Shown here one piece after another: positions 50,046-61,677 of a stretch of DNA of 64,000 nt. Where the stretch lies: the NCBI RefSeq assembly GCF_003590095.1, contig NC_039491.1, positions 4,402,001-4,466,000 on the forward strand, in the 5' to 3' direction. Position 1 is the first letter of the stretch. Every line of letters starts with the position of its first letter. The stretch is from Trichoplusia ni (Eukaryota; Arthropoda; Insecta; Lepidoptera; Noctuidae). The notes beneath the pieces were generated by a model. It had not been told where the DNA came from, did no database searches, and saw nothing but the letters and a program-made list of their open reading frames with translations. A program made the position numbers and the translations under genes.

Positions 50046-53000
50046 AAAGCCATAAAAATATTTTCAAATAAAAGACAACAAAGATTTTATATTATTGTTC
50101 ACAAAAAAACACTATTCTATCTCAGATCTTGTATTTATTGTATTGCCCTAAAAACTGATCTCACCGGTTTTGTAATTCAATTCGTTGCGAAATTAATGAG
50201 ATTCAGGCCACGCCAAGCGGTGGGACCCTTGGATTTTCTACTCGCAATTAAATTAGGTGCCTAATGATCTAAGAAAAGGACTTTTGTTAAGGCCTAGCGA
50301 TTTAAACCGACCTTGTATTCTCGATAAGATCGTGTACCAAAAATAAGGAACATTTGAAAATAGCTCATCATTCATGTAGTAGATTTAGCTCTTTTCAAAT
50401 GTATGCTTTTCATTGCCGAGCAAACGTGTAGAAAAGTATGTTCGTCTTGACAAAGCTTGACAGCTTGTAGGCCGCACATTCAACCCTGTTTATTTTGACG
50501 TATTCAGGTTAACACAGACATCTTTTATGTAAGACCAAGAATTTGTTTCACTCTACTTATATCACAAAAGTAGTTCGTTTAAGTATTTATCTACATAACA
50601 GTTAATAGTAGCTGTTGGACATAGCTACATACGAATGTTAGAGTGATATAAAAAAGGTTAATGTTTATTTAAAGCTAAATAATCCCCACAAAGAATTGAA
50701 ACAAATTGTACAAACGACGGACATTTTTTTGAAGAGAATCTTCAGTATCTTCCCCTTAAGAATTCCACTTCACAATTATTTTTTTACATTATTGTCGTGC
50801 AATGTAAACGGTGGGCAGGGAAAAGGAAAGATAATAAAACGTTAAAGATGTGGGGATTAAACGTTTGCTAAATTCTTTGATTATTATTAGAGCTCAGACA
50901 TTAAATATATTTTGTTATTTTTGCGTATAAGAATTTAATATCCCACGTTTTTGTATCTTAATGAACGTCTGTTTTTACATAATCTAGGAAGACATACCTG
51001 TGTTCGGGATGACTAGATTTTGGCTGTGTGTTTTAGCAACACAGTGTATAGATAGCATACTGATGGCAAAATTGGTTTATTTTACTAGATTAAAAAACAC
51101 TATTTTGTGTAAACAAAGCATAGAATGTGTCCCAGTTTAGTAAACCAATGCGAGGCAGACACAAATAGTTCAGTACCGTAACCTTAAAAATATCTTTTAG
51201 TTTTTATTGTTATACCTAGCGATAACGAAAATACAACATTAGTGATTTTATTATCACGGTTCACGAAATACAGTCTGCTGACCATAGACAGATAGATGAA
51301 CACACAAATAGATAGACAACAGAGACTAAGAAACTGAATCTCGTTGTATAGTTTGGATACGGAACTCTAAAAATTACAGTGTCGTTGGTCGCATTTTCCG
51401 TTGTACATTTATTCACTTCAACGTAAAAGCGTTCTCATTATTTAAACTCTCCAAATTCTTTATCAAATTTTCGTTGAAATAAAGCGTTGATTTACACTAT
51501 CATAACTTCGAAAATGTTTAAAATAACTTGCACTAGAATGCAGTGTGGACCATCTATTCTACCGAGGATGACCTCCAAAGGTCTAACGATATTTCATGTT
51601 CCGTGGCATTTTCATCGGGTTGCGCTTAGCTGAGGTATTCTAGCTGACTTTTATGCTATGTTTGACATTATACTCTAGAGAAATAGTTGTGATAAAGCAT
51701 ATCTAAAGTAATTCATTGTTATTATAGATAGGTAAATATTTTTCATGCCGCGCCGTTAGAAAAAAATACGAATACCAAATACAACCAGAATCACGGTTTC
51801 ATTACAGCAAAAATTGATCGTAGCTCACAAAAATATGTAACCTTACTCGACGAGTAATAAAATAAGATCGCATGACCAAATGCCAGTCTAATTACACCAC
51901 CTTTTACTAAGAATAATACAAGCACTAAAAACTAAGACACATTAGTACAGATTTTAGTTGATACGGAAAAAGAATACAAAAAAAGGTCCATAAACGCCTG
52001 TCAGCCCTTAAAATTTACAGAACAATGAAAAAAAAACCTACGTCGAACCTGCTTAAATAAAGTCGAAAGTAGGGTGGCAAGTAGGGTGGCAGGGCCAAAA
52101 ACATGCTTCATTTGTTTACTTTTCCAGTCACGGGCAAGACCGTAGTGGTCGGACATAAAATCAAATTAGCCCACTAATAAACCAAAAGCAATCCGCTTTT
52201 ACCAGCCAATTTAATATGGCCGAATTGTGGTGCGGGCGTGCACTAACTTTTTTTAGCGCAGTAGAATGGATTATAGGACACGTGCGATGTTTCGTTTTTT
52301 CTGACGTTTCTGACAGAGGTTTTATAAGCTTTTTCTGGCCAGTTCGTTGTTTGGTTGTACACCTGTATTTAAATGCTAAAGTATAGATTAAATAATGCAT
52401 GTTTCGTTGTTAAATACATAGGTGTTAACCCATTTTCTTTTTCATCTTTAATATTTGATCAACTTCTAGAATTACATTTTTCAGGTCGGTCTTTGTTTTT
52501 GAGTTGGCCAGTTCGCATGAGATATTGTTTTTAAGTTGTAATTCCACGTACCGTATGTTGTTAAAATATTGTTCTTGTTTACGAAGCCAGTAGACACTAG
52601 CCAGCTATTTCGAATGCGGAAAAATGTTTTCTATATTTTCACCTTCATTTTTGAAATATTTTCGAATGTTGGATTTTACTCTGCTTTTTCATGACACAAA
52701 CTCAATCTTTTTTGATCTAGAACGTTACCTGTCAAATGAGATTATTTCCTTTAGGTCTCACTTTTAGGCCAGGAACCATTTTTTCATTAAATATAGTTTA
52801 CAAGCGCGCCAGTATTCAGCTGTCTATCCGACCATCTGTAAAAGGGCGTTTAAAAAATTAAGTTTTTTTTTAAACATGCTGACTTATTAGTAGCCTGGCG
52901 CAAATAAAAAATGGGGCTAGGAAACGATTGGAAAGGTTATCAAATTTTTTTGAGTAACAAATTAATTTGTCGCCCAACAGTTTATTTTTCTTTAGCAAAT

Positions 53001-54280
53001 ATAATTTGTACAAACCCTCAGTATCAGGATTTCGCTTCGCACTTTACCACATTTTATTTTTATTTTTGCATTTACCCTAACAGTGATCCTTTTACTACTC
53101 GTTTGGTATCCTTCTAACATTATAAAATTGTCAACAAGAACAAACATATTCCTTAAAGTTGAACTAATTAAAACGATTGGATATGCAAATCAAATACCAC
53201 GTTTTTGAAACAAAGTGTAGTTCAAAAGCAAATGAATTAACAAAATAAAAATACAGCAAGGTATACCGGTCACGCGCGTTATTTCACTGTGTGTGTGTTT
53301 TTTTTACTTTTTTGTCGAGAACATTTTATTCGTTGGAATGAGGACTTTTTTGTTAAAGCTGTACCATGGAACAGCATCGGTATTTATTACTTTGCCTCGT
53401 ACTAGTAAATACATTATTGGAAAAGGCTTTTTAAGATTAATGGCAAAAATAATACAAAAGTTCATCACTGGCATTTTCCGGTATTTAATTAATTAACTTC
53501 AGTTGCGTTTATTCAGAACTGAATATATGCTTTGTAGGTATAATTCTTATTGTTTCTTTCAACGGAATTTTGTTGTTTATTTTAGAGTTCCTCATCCAAT
53601 GGCAAAAACTTACATAGTGAAGGCACCGCTGTCGGGCTTTATCTCATTTTGACATTTGATCTTTTACAGATAATTCCTCTTTCCGTAGTAACAAAAAATT
53701 CAAAATATAAAGATGAAAGCAACCGTTATTACGGTCATAAGTTTAACGGGTGCCCAAATTGTTTTTATTGGCTAATTTGTACGGAACCCTCAATATCCCA
53801 AGACTGATTCGACCTTGCCCATTTATTGTTTAAAATTTATTCATGTACATTTCCTTTCAAATTTATTAATTTTAAACATACAATATCAGGCAATAAAGTT
53901 AAGCATAATTTATATATTCATTAGTTATAAATTAAAATACAATATAGGGTTATTTCTCGAACTACGGGTATTTTTTTTTAGATAATTCTGAATCGATAAC
54001 ATGATCGATCAACGGGAAGACACAAAGTACTTTTAAACCTTTTTTTATTTGTCCTGAAAAAAACTCAAAAGCAGCCATGTTAAAGTACGAATGTAGGGCA
54101 AAAGATATAAAAATAAATATACATGTTTATTTAAATTCACAAAGTAGCTCTCTCTAATGCAATAAGTAACAAATAAAAAAGATCATTAAAAAAATCGTAT
54201 TTCATATTTAAAGATAGCATCCAAAGAAAAACAAATAGACAACATGCCGTATCGATTCATTATTCCCATTTTTGCAACAA
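50046..54280. other. Intergenic AT-rich tract
   Basis: No gene seen. A right-end piece of the GTGCGAGTCGGACTCGC family lies at about 51215-51370 (CACGGTTCACGAAATACAGTC, GACAGATAGATGAACACA, GATACGGAACTCTAAAAA). A short tandem AGTAGGGTGGCA occurs twice at about 52069-52091. Frames at 52161-52400, 52911-53117 and 53293-53496 have no domain. Confidence 0.45.
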
Positions 54281-54567
54281 CTAGCTGTTGCCCGCGACTC
54301 CGTCTGCGCGGACTTCAATTTACAGCGTTCGGTGGTCCCCGTTTTCATGGGAATACATCCCCTTTGTGATTTTATAGCTTTTAAACACCTTTTGAATTTT
54401 TCCTCGGAATCTATTTCGAAAATCGGGATAAAAGGTAGCCTATGTTCTTTTCCTCGTCAATGGCTATAAGCATTCCAAATTTCATCCAAATCCATTCAGC
54501 CGTTTTTGCGTGATTGAGTAAGAAACACCCAAACATCCACACTTCACATTTATAATATTAGTAAGGA
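54281..54567 (-). mobile_element. Short non-autonomous Helitron, minus strand
   Basis: On the minus strand: A|TC start at 54567 (TCCTTACTAATATTATAAAT) and end CAGCTAG|T with CTAG at 54284-54281. The 3' hairpin region reads GTCGCGGGCAAC after GCGCAGACGGA. The interior has the CGGCTGAATGGATTTGG block. It is 287 bases, and the small frames across it are not genes. Confidence 0.8.
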
Positions 54568-55862
54568 TACCCATATTCTGGCCATGTTTTGCACAAAGAC
54601 CGCCATCTTCACTTGGGTCTACCTCGCTAACGTATGTATGTTTCGTGTTAGGTATCACTGTATGGTCGAAAGTTCCATTTTCAGATTGAACACTAACCGA
54701 AAAAAATCTTCCAACAAATACATCGCAATACGTAACTTTCCACAACCACATATCACTATTATTTCCCTTAATGTATTTACATAAACCTTGGATTTACTTT
54801 TGGGGTACAGTCAGCAATACAAACCGTAAATAAAATCTGAATTACTAAAAGTTTTTTTTTTTAAGTTATAAATATTTTTTTGTGTTCATTACGTTGTAAC
54901 TATATAAAGCTGTAATTAGTGTTTAATCAATAACGCAATCTCAAGTAGTTGAATTTAATTTTGTACAGTTGTTTCGAAAATGTTATTGTGTGAACTGATT
55001 TTTGTTGCTCTCTGTACCAAAGTATTCCCATAGCCAGTGATATTCGGGCTTCACTACCCATGTCACCAGGCGTCGCTCGGGAATTCGTATTGTAATAATA
55101 ACTTGGATGTCCTCTGATAACTTACGAATGTCTGAATTTCCCTTGATAAATAATTTTCGGTACAGAAACTCATTTTGATACCGACTATATTACATTGTTT
55201 TGGTTTCATAATATAATCTTTATTATTTGTTACGTTAAAAACCCTGTAATATATTTTTGCCATGCAACATTGAAAAAGAACAAGCTGTGCCTAAACATAC
55301 ACAAAAGCATCACACTATCTATAAGCAAAAAATAAATCTAGAAAAAAGATAAAGAAAATTATTGTTGCTAGAAAAATTCACATTTTTTTATAATTATGTT
55401 TCGCTATAATGGAAAAAATATATCGTGGTGAAAATTTTAATTTTCGTCATCGGGGTTCGTGAGATACAATTTGGTGACGCAAGAACGGACAGACAGAACG
55501 ACGAATAGCGGAGCAGTAATAGGATTTTAGTAATAGGACGTTTGCTCCTTTGGTAAAAGAATCGAAAAAAGAATCTGATCTAACCTCAGCAAAGAACTTG
55601 CAACAATTATAAAAATAACTAGATATTAGTGTAGGTACTTACAAACAATAATGACTCGTGTTGAAACCACAACTGCGAAGGCCAATAAATTGCGGTCGCG
55701 TTTATAACAGCTTCAATTTGTTACATTACACGGCTTTAGTAATATCGTTATTATAACAATATTTTACCATTACTTCAGTAATTTATTTCGAAATTAATTC
55801 GTCAAATGCCATTCATGAAATGTCTACTGGTTTATTTTTGCTGAATATTAATGTAATCGTGG
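54568..55862. other. Intergenic tract
   Basis: No gene seen. A piece of the GTGCGAGTCGGACTCGC family right half is at about 55437-55560 (ATCGGGGTTCGTGAGATAC, GAACGGACAGACAGAACGACG, GGAGCAGTAATAGG). Opposed frames at 54482-54784 have no domain. Confidence 0.45.
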
Positions 55863-55869
55863 CTAAGCT

Positions 55870-56088
55870 ACAACTACATAACTTAATTCTAAATATATAA
55901 AGACAAATGAAGACTTCCAAAGTAAGGAATTTAATCCTTGTTTCTCAGGAGTTTTCACAAACATACAAATCACATGCACTACAACACCCAGACTCAGAAC
56001 GAGTATTCGTGGATAGTTATTCGTAATCGGGGACTGAACCCGCAACACGACGCGCACCTTGTAGTCGGCGTGCCGACCTCAACCTAGC
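55870..56088 (-). mobile_element. tRNA-related SINE, minus strand
   Basis: On the minus strand the head reads GAGGTCGGCACGCCGACTAC, AAGGTGCGCGTCGTGTTGCG, GGTTCAGTCCCCGATTACG; GGGTTCAGTCCCC is a box B-type match. The body has GTTCTGAGTCTGGGTGTTGTAGTG. The tail is AT-rich with TATATATTTAGAATTAAG. The head-body order is typical of moth SINEs. It differs in sequence from the SINE at 22598. It directly abuts the repeat at 56093. Confidence 0.65.
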
Positions 56089-56092
56089 TGAA

Positions 56093-56250
56093 TCTGACAA
56101 CCAGACTTACTAAGGGGTATCGTGTTGCCTAAGTAGCTGGGTGGAGTTTAGATAGGCAGACCCTCTTTATAAAACACAGGTACTTAGCTGCATTCGGTTA
56201 GATTGGAAGCTGACCCCAACATAATTGGGAAAAGGCTCGGCTGATGTTGA
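56093..56250 (-). repeat. CCAACTATGTTGGGGTCGGC family, near-full reverse copy
   Basis: The minus strand reads CATCAGCCGAGCCTTTTCCC, AATTATGTTGGGGTCAGC, GCAGCTAAGTACCTGTG, CAACACGATACCCCTTAG and GGTTGTCAGATTC, matching 15647-15810 end to end with scattered changes. It sits next to the SINE with no gap, so the two may have inserted as a unit or one into the other. Confidence 0.7.
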
Positions 56251-58285
56251 TTTTTTACTTGAAAGCTGAAACTAACAAGGTTCAAGTGTTAGCGTGAGAG
56301 GAAGGTGACTGCATAAATAAACCCGTCAAATTCGACGCAAACTGGGAAATTGACGAGTTTCACGCACACTGATTGGCTAATCCTTTCACTGTGATGGCAA
56401 GTCCCAATCAGTCAATTAGGTTGCATCATAGCGATCTAAATTTAAATCTCATGGCTGCGTTGAATATTAAGTAATTTTAGTTAGATACATGTATCACTGG
56501 TACTACTATTTAATACAAGGCTTTAATCGAACAAGGAATATTTCGATCTATAAATTCCAACACACAATGTGCGTCATAAAAAAATATAAGCAACAAATAT
56601 GATCACTGTAAACAATGTGTGAACTAAACATTTACTTGGTCTGTGTTTCGAATCCTTTTATTGATTAAAAGTCACCAAGTCCCTAAAAATGTTTACATTT
56701 AAATCCCATTTGTACGTAGAATTGTAAACATTCCTTTGGTGACGAGTCTCCGGTGCTTCACTAAACTCTATACCAATATTTGTGAAATTTATTTTAGCTT
56801 TGAGAACGACGATTTTATGTGATCAGTGAGCTGATACAACGGCTACATGCTTTGCGAAGCATCTTTCCTTTTTTACCTTTAAAAACAGCTTCGTACTAGG
56901 TTTTTTTTGCTTTGAATTTAGTCTACATGTTCGAAGATATGATATGAAGGTAGAGACAACATTTTTGTAAATAAACTTTTGTGTGTTTGTTTGCTCTTAA
57001 TAGAATAGAGGTTTAGTGTGAAAACATTTTTTTAGAAAACCAAAAGGGGTTTGCTAAATCAAATGAAATTATGAACAAAATTTGAAAATAAAAGATAGAT
57101 AGATGAAATGACAGAAATTCGAAAGCGAGTGGATGAAACCTCGATGCAAGCGTACAAAAAATAGACTGTTCATTTAGTTGATCTGCAAAAGAATATTTGA
57201 TCAATTTTTTAATAGCATCAAGACATAGCATAGTAAGCCAGTCAAAAAGTATTTACCTGTCTCATTTAAGTTTTTTTTTAACTTTTCTATTAACTATTTA
57301 ACAGATGATAGGTAATTCTATAGCTTTATTTATAGCAATCCTCCATAGCAATGTACGAAGTTTCTACTATAAAGCAGCATAAGGATTAAACGTTTAATAT
57401 AGAATCCTTTATTAATGGCACATACAACAGCTCCATTTTACACTAATACTGTGGGATAATTAATTGGATAACGGTCAGGGATGTGAGGGTCAAGCCAATC
57501 TAGTATAAATTGGATCTTATTTACTACCGAGCGATGCCTTTAGTAAATGAAGGCAATTTAAATCTGAATAACTTATAAAAAGCGTAGTTTCATTTTTTTA
57601 GAACAGTCGTTGATTAAATACACAAAAAAATTAGAAGAAAAATAAAAGTTAATTATTTTTTGTATTTTCGAAGCTACGTTTATTTTGAATGTTTCAAATT
57701 CGCTCCAATATTAAGCTTACCTTAAACTCTTGAATGTCTCAGAGGTGCCGGTATCCTGAGATTTTGCTTCACCGTTTTCAGCGAGTGATTATTACTTTGT
57801 AATATACGAGTTTGGTAAAGTATTGGTGCTTGCCTAGATTAGAACCTACAGTGTTGATTTGGCAACCAACGGTCACACTTAAGCAATCACTTAGTTGGTA
57901 ACTGTTGATGTAAGAAAGATATTACCTTGCCTCGTGTAGTCAGCCAGTTCCCAGATATGCCTTAAGTGAATAGTCTGTTTATCCGCAAACGAATATCTCA
58001 CAATTCCCACAGGTAAATAATTAATTACTTTCCGTGATTGGAAGACATTTGGTAAGGAAAGATTTCTAAAAGAAAGTGAAGATAATTATCTAGCTTTTCC
58101 TTATATTCAATGCGGAGATGCTTGAGTAAAGATTCCATAGTTTCAGTTACCGCTAAGTGATTTGCATTACCTAGAGTTTCTTCAGTACATATTTCTTCGT
58201 ATCGAAGTATTTGAATAAAAAACAGGAAATGTAACTAAAAATGCTGTAAATTAAGTTGCAAACAGATGTTTTATTTGTTCGGGGA
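56251..58285. other. Intergenic AT-rich tract
   Basis: No gene seen. The 72-codon minus frame at 57013-57231 has no domain. No multi-copy repeat was recognised. Confidence 0.45.
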
Positions 58286-58328
58286 TGCAGCCCAATATAC
58301 AAATCGTTTATTTGTATATTGGGCTGCA
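58286..58328. repeat. Perfect 19-bp inverted repeat
   Basis: Arms 58286-58304 (TGCAGCCCAATATACAAAT) and 58310-58328 are exact reverse complements around a 5-base loop, CGTTT. No other copy was seen in the window. It would form a cruciform or, if transcribed, a tight RNA hairpin. Confidence 0.7.
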
Positions 58329-58639
58329 AAAAATGGAGCTGCAGAAATGGAAATTTAAATTTCCACTAAAATATGTATTGCCCACTGGGATCAACCTAAA
58401 AATATTTTAAGAACATTATAATCATAAGTCAGTCATTGACCGTCGAGCGACGATAATATTACTAAGTAGCTTTCGCTCTTAAAACATTATTAGAGCCGTT
58501 AAGCACACCCATATCTGCAACATAAAAAAAGTATTAGAATAGTATCATAAAGTGAGCGTTATACTATTAATTTGTATAGATCTATATACAAATCAACTGT
58601 AGGTTATTTTGTAACCCCGTATACAAAAAAAAATATTTA

Positions 58640-58899
58640 TCTATACTCTATACTAATATATAAAGCTGAAGAATTGTTTGTTTGAACGTGCTAATCTCAG
58701 GAACTAGAGTTCAAATTGAAAAAATAATTTTTGTATTGAATAAACCATTCATTGAGGAAGGTTTTAGGCTATATATTATGATCTCGCTGTGACTAACAGG
58801 AGCGAAGAAAACTATAAACTTTGGAAAAAACAGGGGAGACATAAATCATAACTTATGTCTTCAAATAACGCACGCGGACGAAGTCGCGGGCAACAGCAA
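58640..58899 (+). mobile_element. Short non-autonomous Helitron, 3' end mutated
   Basis: A|TC start at 58640 (TCTATACTCTATACTAATAT), interior GCTGAAGAATTG and GGAGCGAAGA, then hairpin CGCG-GACGAAGT-CGCG and GCAACAGCAAT. The final CTAG has decayed to CAAT. It is the same family as 18562 and 41376. Confidence 0.8.
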
Positions 58900-58997
58900 T
58901 CCTACAAAAATTAACACCCACAAGAGAGATATCGATCTGTAGAATCAGTTTTTGGTACTTTAAACCATTCTTTTGATTATTGATAAAATATTTGTAA

Positions 58998-59271
58998 CTA
59001 GCTGTTACCCGCGACTTCGTCCGCATGGTTAGAAAATATAACTTAGGATTTTTTTTAAATCGGATTAGTTTTTTTGAATTTCTGCCCTTAGTTGTAACAT
59101 ATTTCATTACTGATCTGCTCCTATTAATCATAGATTGATAGTAGATATATATCCTATTGCCTTCCTGAGTTAATGGACTGACACTGAAATATTTTTTCAT
59201 ACCGCTCAGTAGTTTCTGAGAATGGGGCGTTCAAGCGTGACAAACTCTTCAGCTTTATAATATAAGTAGGT
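58998..59271 (-). mobile_element. Short non-autonomous Helitron, minus strand
   Basis: On the minus strand the end is GCGACTTCGTCCGC reversed (GCGGACGAAGTCGCGGGTAA) followed by CAGCTAG|T, with CTAG at 59001-58998. The other end is the diverged ACCTACTTATATTATAAAGC at about 59271. It belongs to the same family as the copy at 58640 and is in opposite orientation 98 bases away, so the pair makes a large imperfect inverted repeat. The 115-codon minus frame 58853-59200 is a shadow of it. Confidence 0.75.
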
Positions 59272-59419
59272 ATGTGTAGGTTATGTGCGTGCATATTGGA
59301 AAAATTAAACTTAAGGAATGTTTTTTAAATAATATCATAAAGAGGTAAAATTTGTGAGTCTGTGAATTGGGGGGATAATCTCAACATATGCTGAACCGAT
59401 TTCGGAATTTTTTTTACTA

Positions 59420-60560
59420 ATAGAAAGTCATGTTATTTTTTTTTGCACCTCTGGCAAGTAACTTTTCCTTCAAAGATTGGACAGGGTTTTTCATACACAC
59501 TGTATATACCCAAACAAAGTCGTCTAATAGCGTGGGGACGTGGCAGCAAGTTCTCAAGATGATGGTAGAGTGTTTCAATCCTTTACGCACCGATCGCGTG
59601 CTTCTGCCGGTCAGAAATATGAGCCGGTGGGTCATTTTCATGTCATGATAATTCGATACGAAATATATTTGTAAAAACTTTGGTTAATTTTTAGGCAATA
59701 ATGACCAATAAGGTGGTAAACTTGGGCTTGCACATTCAATGTCAGCATAAATCGGCCTTCTTAAATCTGTTGCACCAAAAGATGGAATGTGAATGGTCAC
59801 CGCTTAGCAGTCTTAATATTTCTGAAGGATTTTTTAATATTTCAATACGTACTTTCCCAACTGAGAAGAACATACTGTTTGTTTCTTTTTGCCATGTAAC
59901 ACCTTCATAATATATACCGAACCATATCTGATGGCGGAATCTGTAGCGCAGTCAATCATAGGAGTATAGGAAAATGCACTCCGTTCCTTATCAACCTAAG
60001 AAAGGCCGCCATGCCTTGCGGCAACATTTTGAGACACATCCGATGCGTTATGTCAGATGATTTCGGTATTGTTCAAAGAATGTCGAAGGCGATCAGAATT
60101 CAAATGTTCGTTGCGCTCTCTTTCTGTCTCTTAATGCCGTTCTCCAGTTATTATTTCTTTCTGCCTTACTAATTGTTTATGAATATTTTGTTGTGTGAGT
60201 GTTCGGTACAATATATGTTTCTCGGTCAAACTGTTGACCATCACGTTCATCACTTGTTTCAAAAGACTGATTAGGTTATTAGTAGATATGCAAATTCGAT
60301 GAGAACTCAAGCATCAGTAAATTAACGTCCGACTTGCAATACAATGCGTGACGTTCACGATCAGCGGACTGTCGCGCATCATGTTCGGCACTTGCCTATA
60401 GAGATCTAGAAGGAGATGCGTAGATACGCTGAGATATCAAACGCAATTAACGGTACGGAGCGAGTTGCAGCCTGATGTTCCCGAACAGCATCAACTCTCT
60501 CCTGACGCTCTTCGATAGATTCTTGGGACCTTATGATCCTCCATATTTTAGCTCCTTTGA
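59420..60560 (-). pseudogene. Decayed Helitron Rep-type coding relic
   Basis: Minus-strand peptides in several frames keep Helitron order from high to low coordinate. Basic 'ERQ...REHQAATRS' and 'DRERHALY'-like repeats (about 60530-60350) resemble the N-terminal region of these proteins. SFGAT follows at 59782-59765, QVYHLIG at 59724-59704 and FLQIYFVSNYHD at 59677-59642. These align in order with SFGAT, QIYHQAG and FLQIYF in the 6.3-8.7 kb Helitron. Frame changes and stops are frequent, so it is long dead. It comes from a family different from the younger element. The exact ends and the part below 59640 (a 74-codon frame) are uncertain. Confidence 0.6.
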
Positions 60561-60763
60561 AAGGTTGGGAAAGATTTACCTTTTTTTAATCATGGTTATA
60601 GTTTTATTGCGAAGTTACCTGATCAAGTAAAATGTAAGTGACTGGTCCGCTGGCTACTACGTAGGTTTTATGACAATATATAAAACAATAAAGACTTCTT
60701 TTAAGTAATTTACTTTTCAAACTATGACAGACATCAAAATATGTCAAATGTTTGACAGGAAAG
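60561..60763. other. Short spacer between Helitron relic and MITE
   Basis: AT-rich sequence with no feature that I can support. Confidence 0.4.
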
Positions 60764-61477
60764 TAAGGTAAAGGCACCTAATTCCGCGGTGTTTTCATTA
60801 TAAATTAAAAGAACATAAATTGAGTACCTTTCTGTAGAATTGGCAATTTTTATTAGAAGTGTTATTTATCTTAATTTTGAAATATACTCACAGATTAACT
60901 GTATAAAAGATAAAAAATGTTAAATAGTGTAAAATGTAAAGAAGTCTGAGGCACCTTATTCCGATTTAAAAATTCTAATTCCAATGCATTTTGTTCCTAA
61001 TTCTGAGTGTAAAAAATATTTAGGAAAGGAGAAATGCAAATCTCATTATTGTCTTTGGATTTTAAATCAATCTTAGTATTTAAAAAGGCTCGGTATATAA
61101 AAACTTAATTTTCTCCTCAATTCGTGAAGAAATACTCAAGAGTTAAGTGTTTTCGAAAAAAAATAATATTTTGAAATAAACAAAAACTCACACAATATAA
61201 AACTATCATCTTAAACACTATTTAGCAAATTTAGTATGAAACATGCATTCAAGTAGCTGTACTTGAATGTATGTTTCATACTAAATTTGCTAAATAGTGT
61301 CTAGCCTTAAACTGAGTGATTATTAGAAAACTTACACAAACTAAAGCCATCATTAATTGTAAGACTATTTGTGTGTACATAAATTATTAAAAAAGCAGCT
61401 AAATTATTGATTAAATAAGACCTTGCTTTGATAAGACCGTTTTTTTTACAATATCGAAATATGGTGCCTTTACCTTA
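60764..61477. mobile_element. MITE with TA duplication
   Basis: Terminal inverted repeats AGGTAAAGGCACC (60766-60778) and GGTGCCTTTACCT (61463-61475) are perfect and flanked by TA on both sides (60764-60765, 61476-61477). TA duplication points to the Tc1/mariner group. The 710-base interior is AT-rich and non-coding. It carries an internal echo of the end (GAGGCACCTTATTCCG near 60948, against GGCACCTAATTCCG at 60773) and a long hairpin at 61215-61300. Confidence 0.75.
61215..61300. repeat. 41-bp arm hairpin inside the MITE
   Basis: Arms 61215-61255 and 61260-61300 are reverse complements except for one G/A difference, which is a G-U pair in RNA. The loop is four bases (GCTG). The 86-base fold has the size of a miRNA precursor, but its stem is almost perfectly paired and so looks more like a young fold-back insertion or an siRNA source. 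No similar copy was seen elsewhere in the window. Confidence 0.75.
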
Positions 61478-61561
61478 GTAAATTAAATTTGTTATTTTTT
61501 CGCCTTTTCCGCATTTTTTTCGAATTTTCTCACCGTTTAAACCTTCCCTGGACTTCTACGA

Positions 61562-61654
61562 ATACTTCAAGACTATAAAAAGCCAAATCGGTTCAGCCGT
61601 TTTCGAGTTTTAGTGAGACTAACGAACAGCATTTCATTTTTATATATATAGAGA
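61562..61654 (-). mobile_element. Helitron 5'-end fragment, minus strand
   Basis: On the minus strand: A|TC at 61654 (TCTCTATATATATAAAAATG), then TTCGTTAGTCTCACTAAAAC and CGGCTGAACCGATTTGGC. The 5' end resembles that of the 8693 element (TCTATATATATAAAAATC). No 3' end was found, so it is truncated. Confidence 0.6.
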
Positions 61655-61677
61655 TAGAAGATAGATAGATAGATAAT
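61653..61677. repeat. GATA microsatellite
   Basis: GATAGAAGATAGATAGATAGATAA is a short imperfect GATA array directly next to a Helitron 5' end. Confidence 0.7.

Noticed and set aside
58853..59200. 115-codon minus-strand frame
   Set aside because: It overlaps a short non-coding Helitron and its terminal hairpin; the frame is a by-product.
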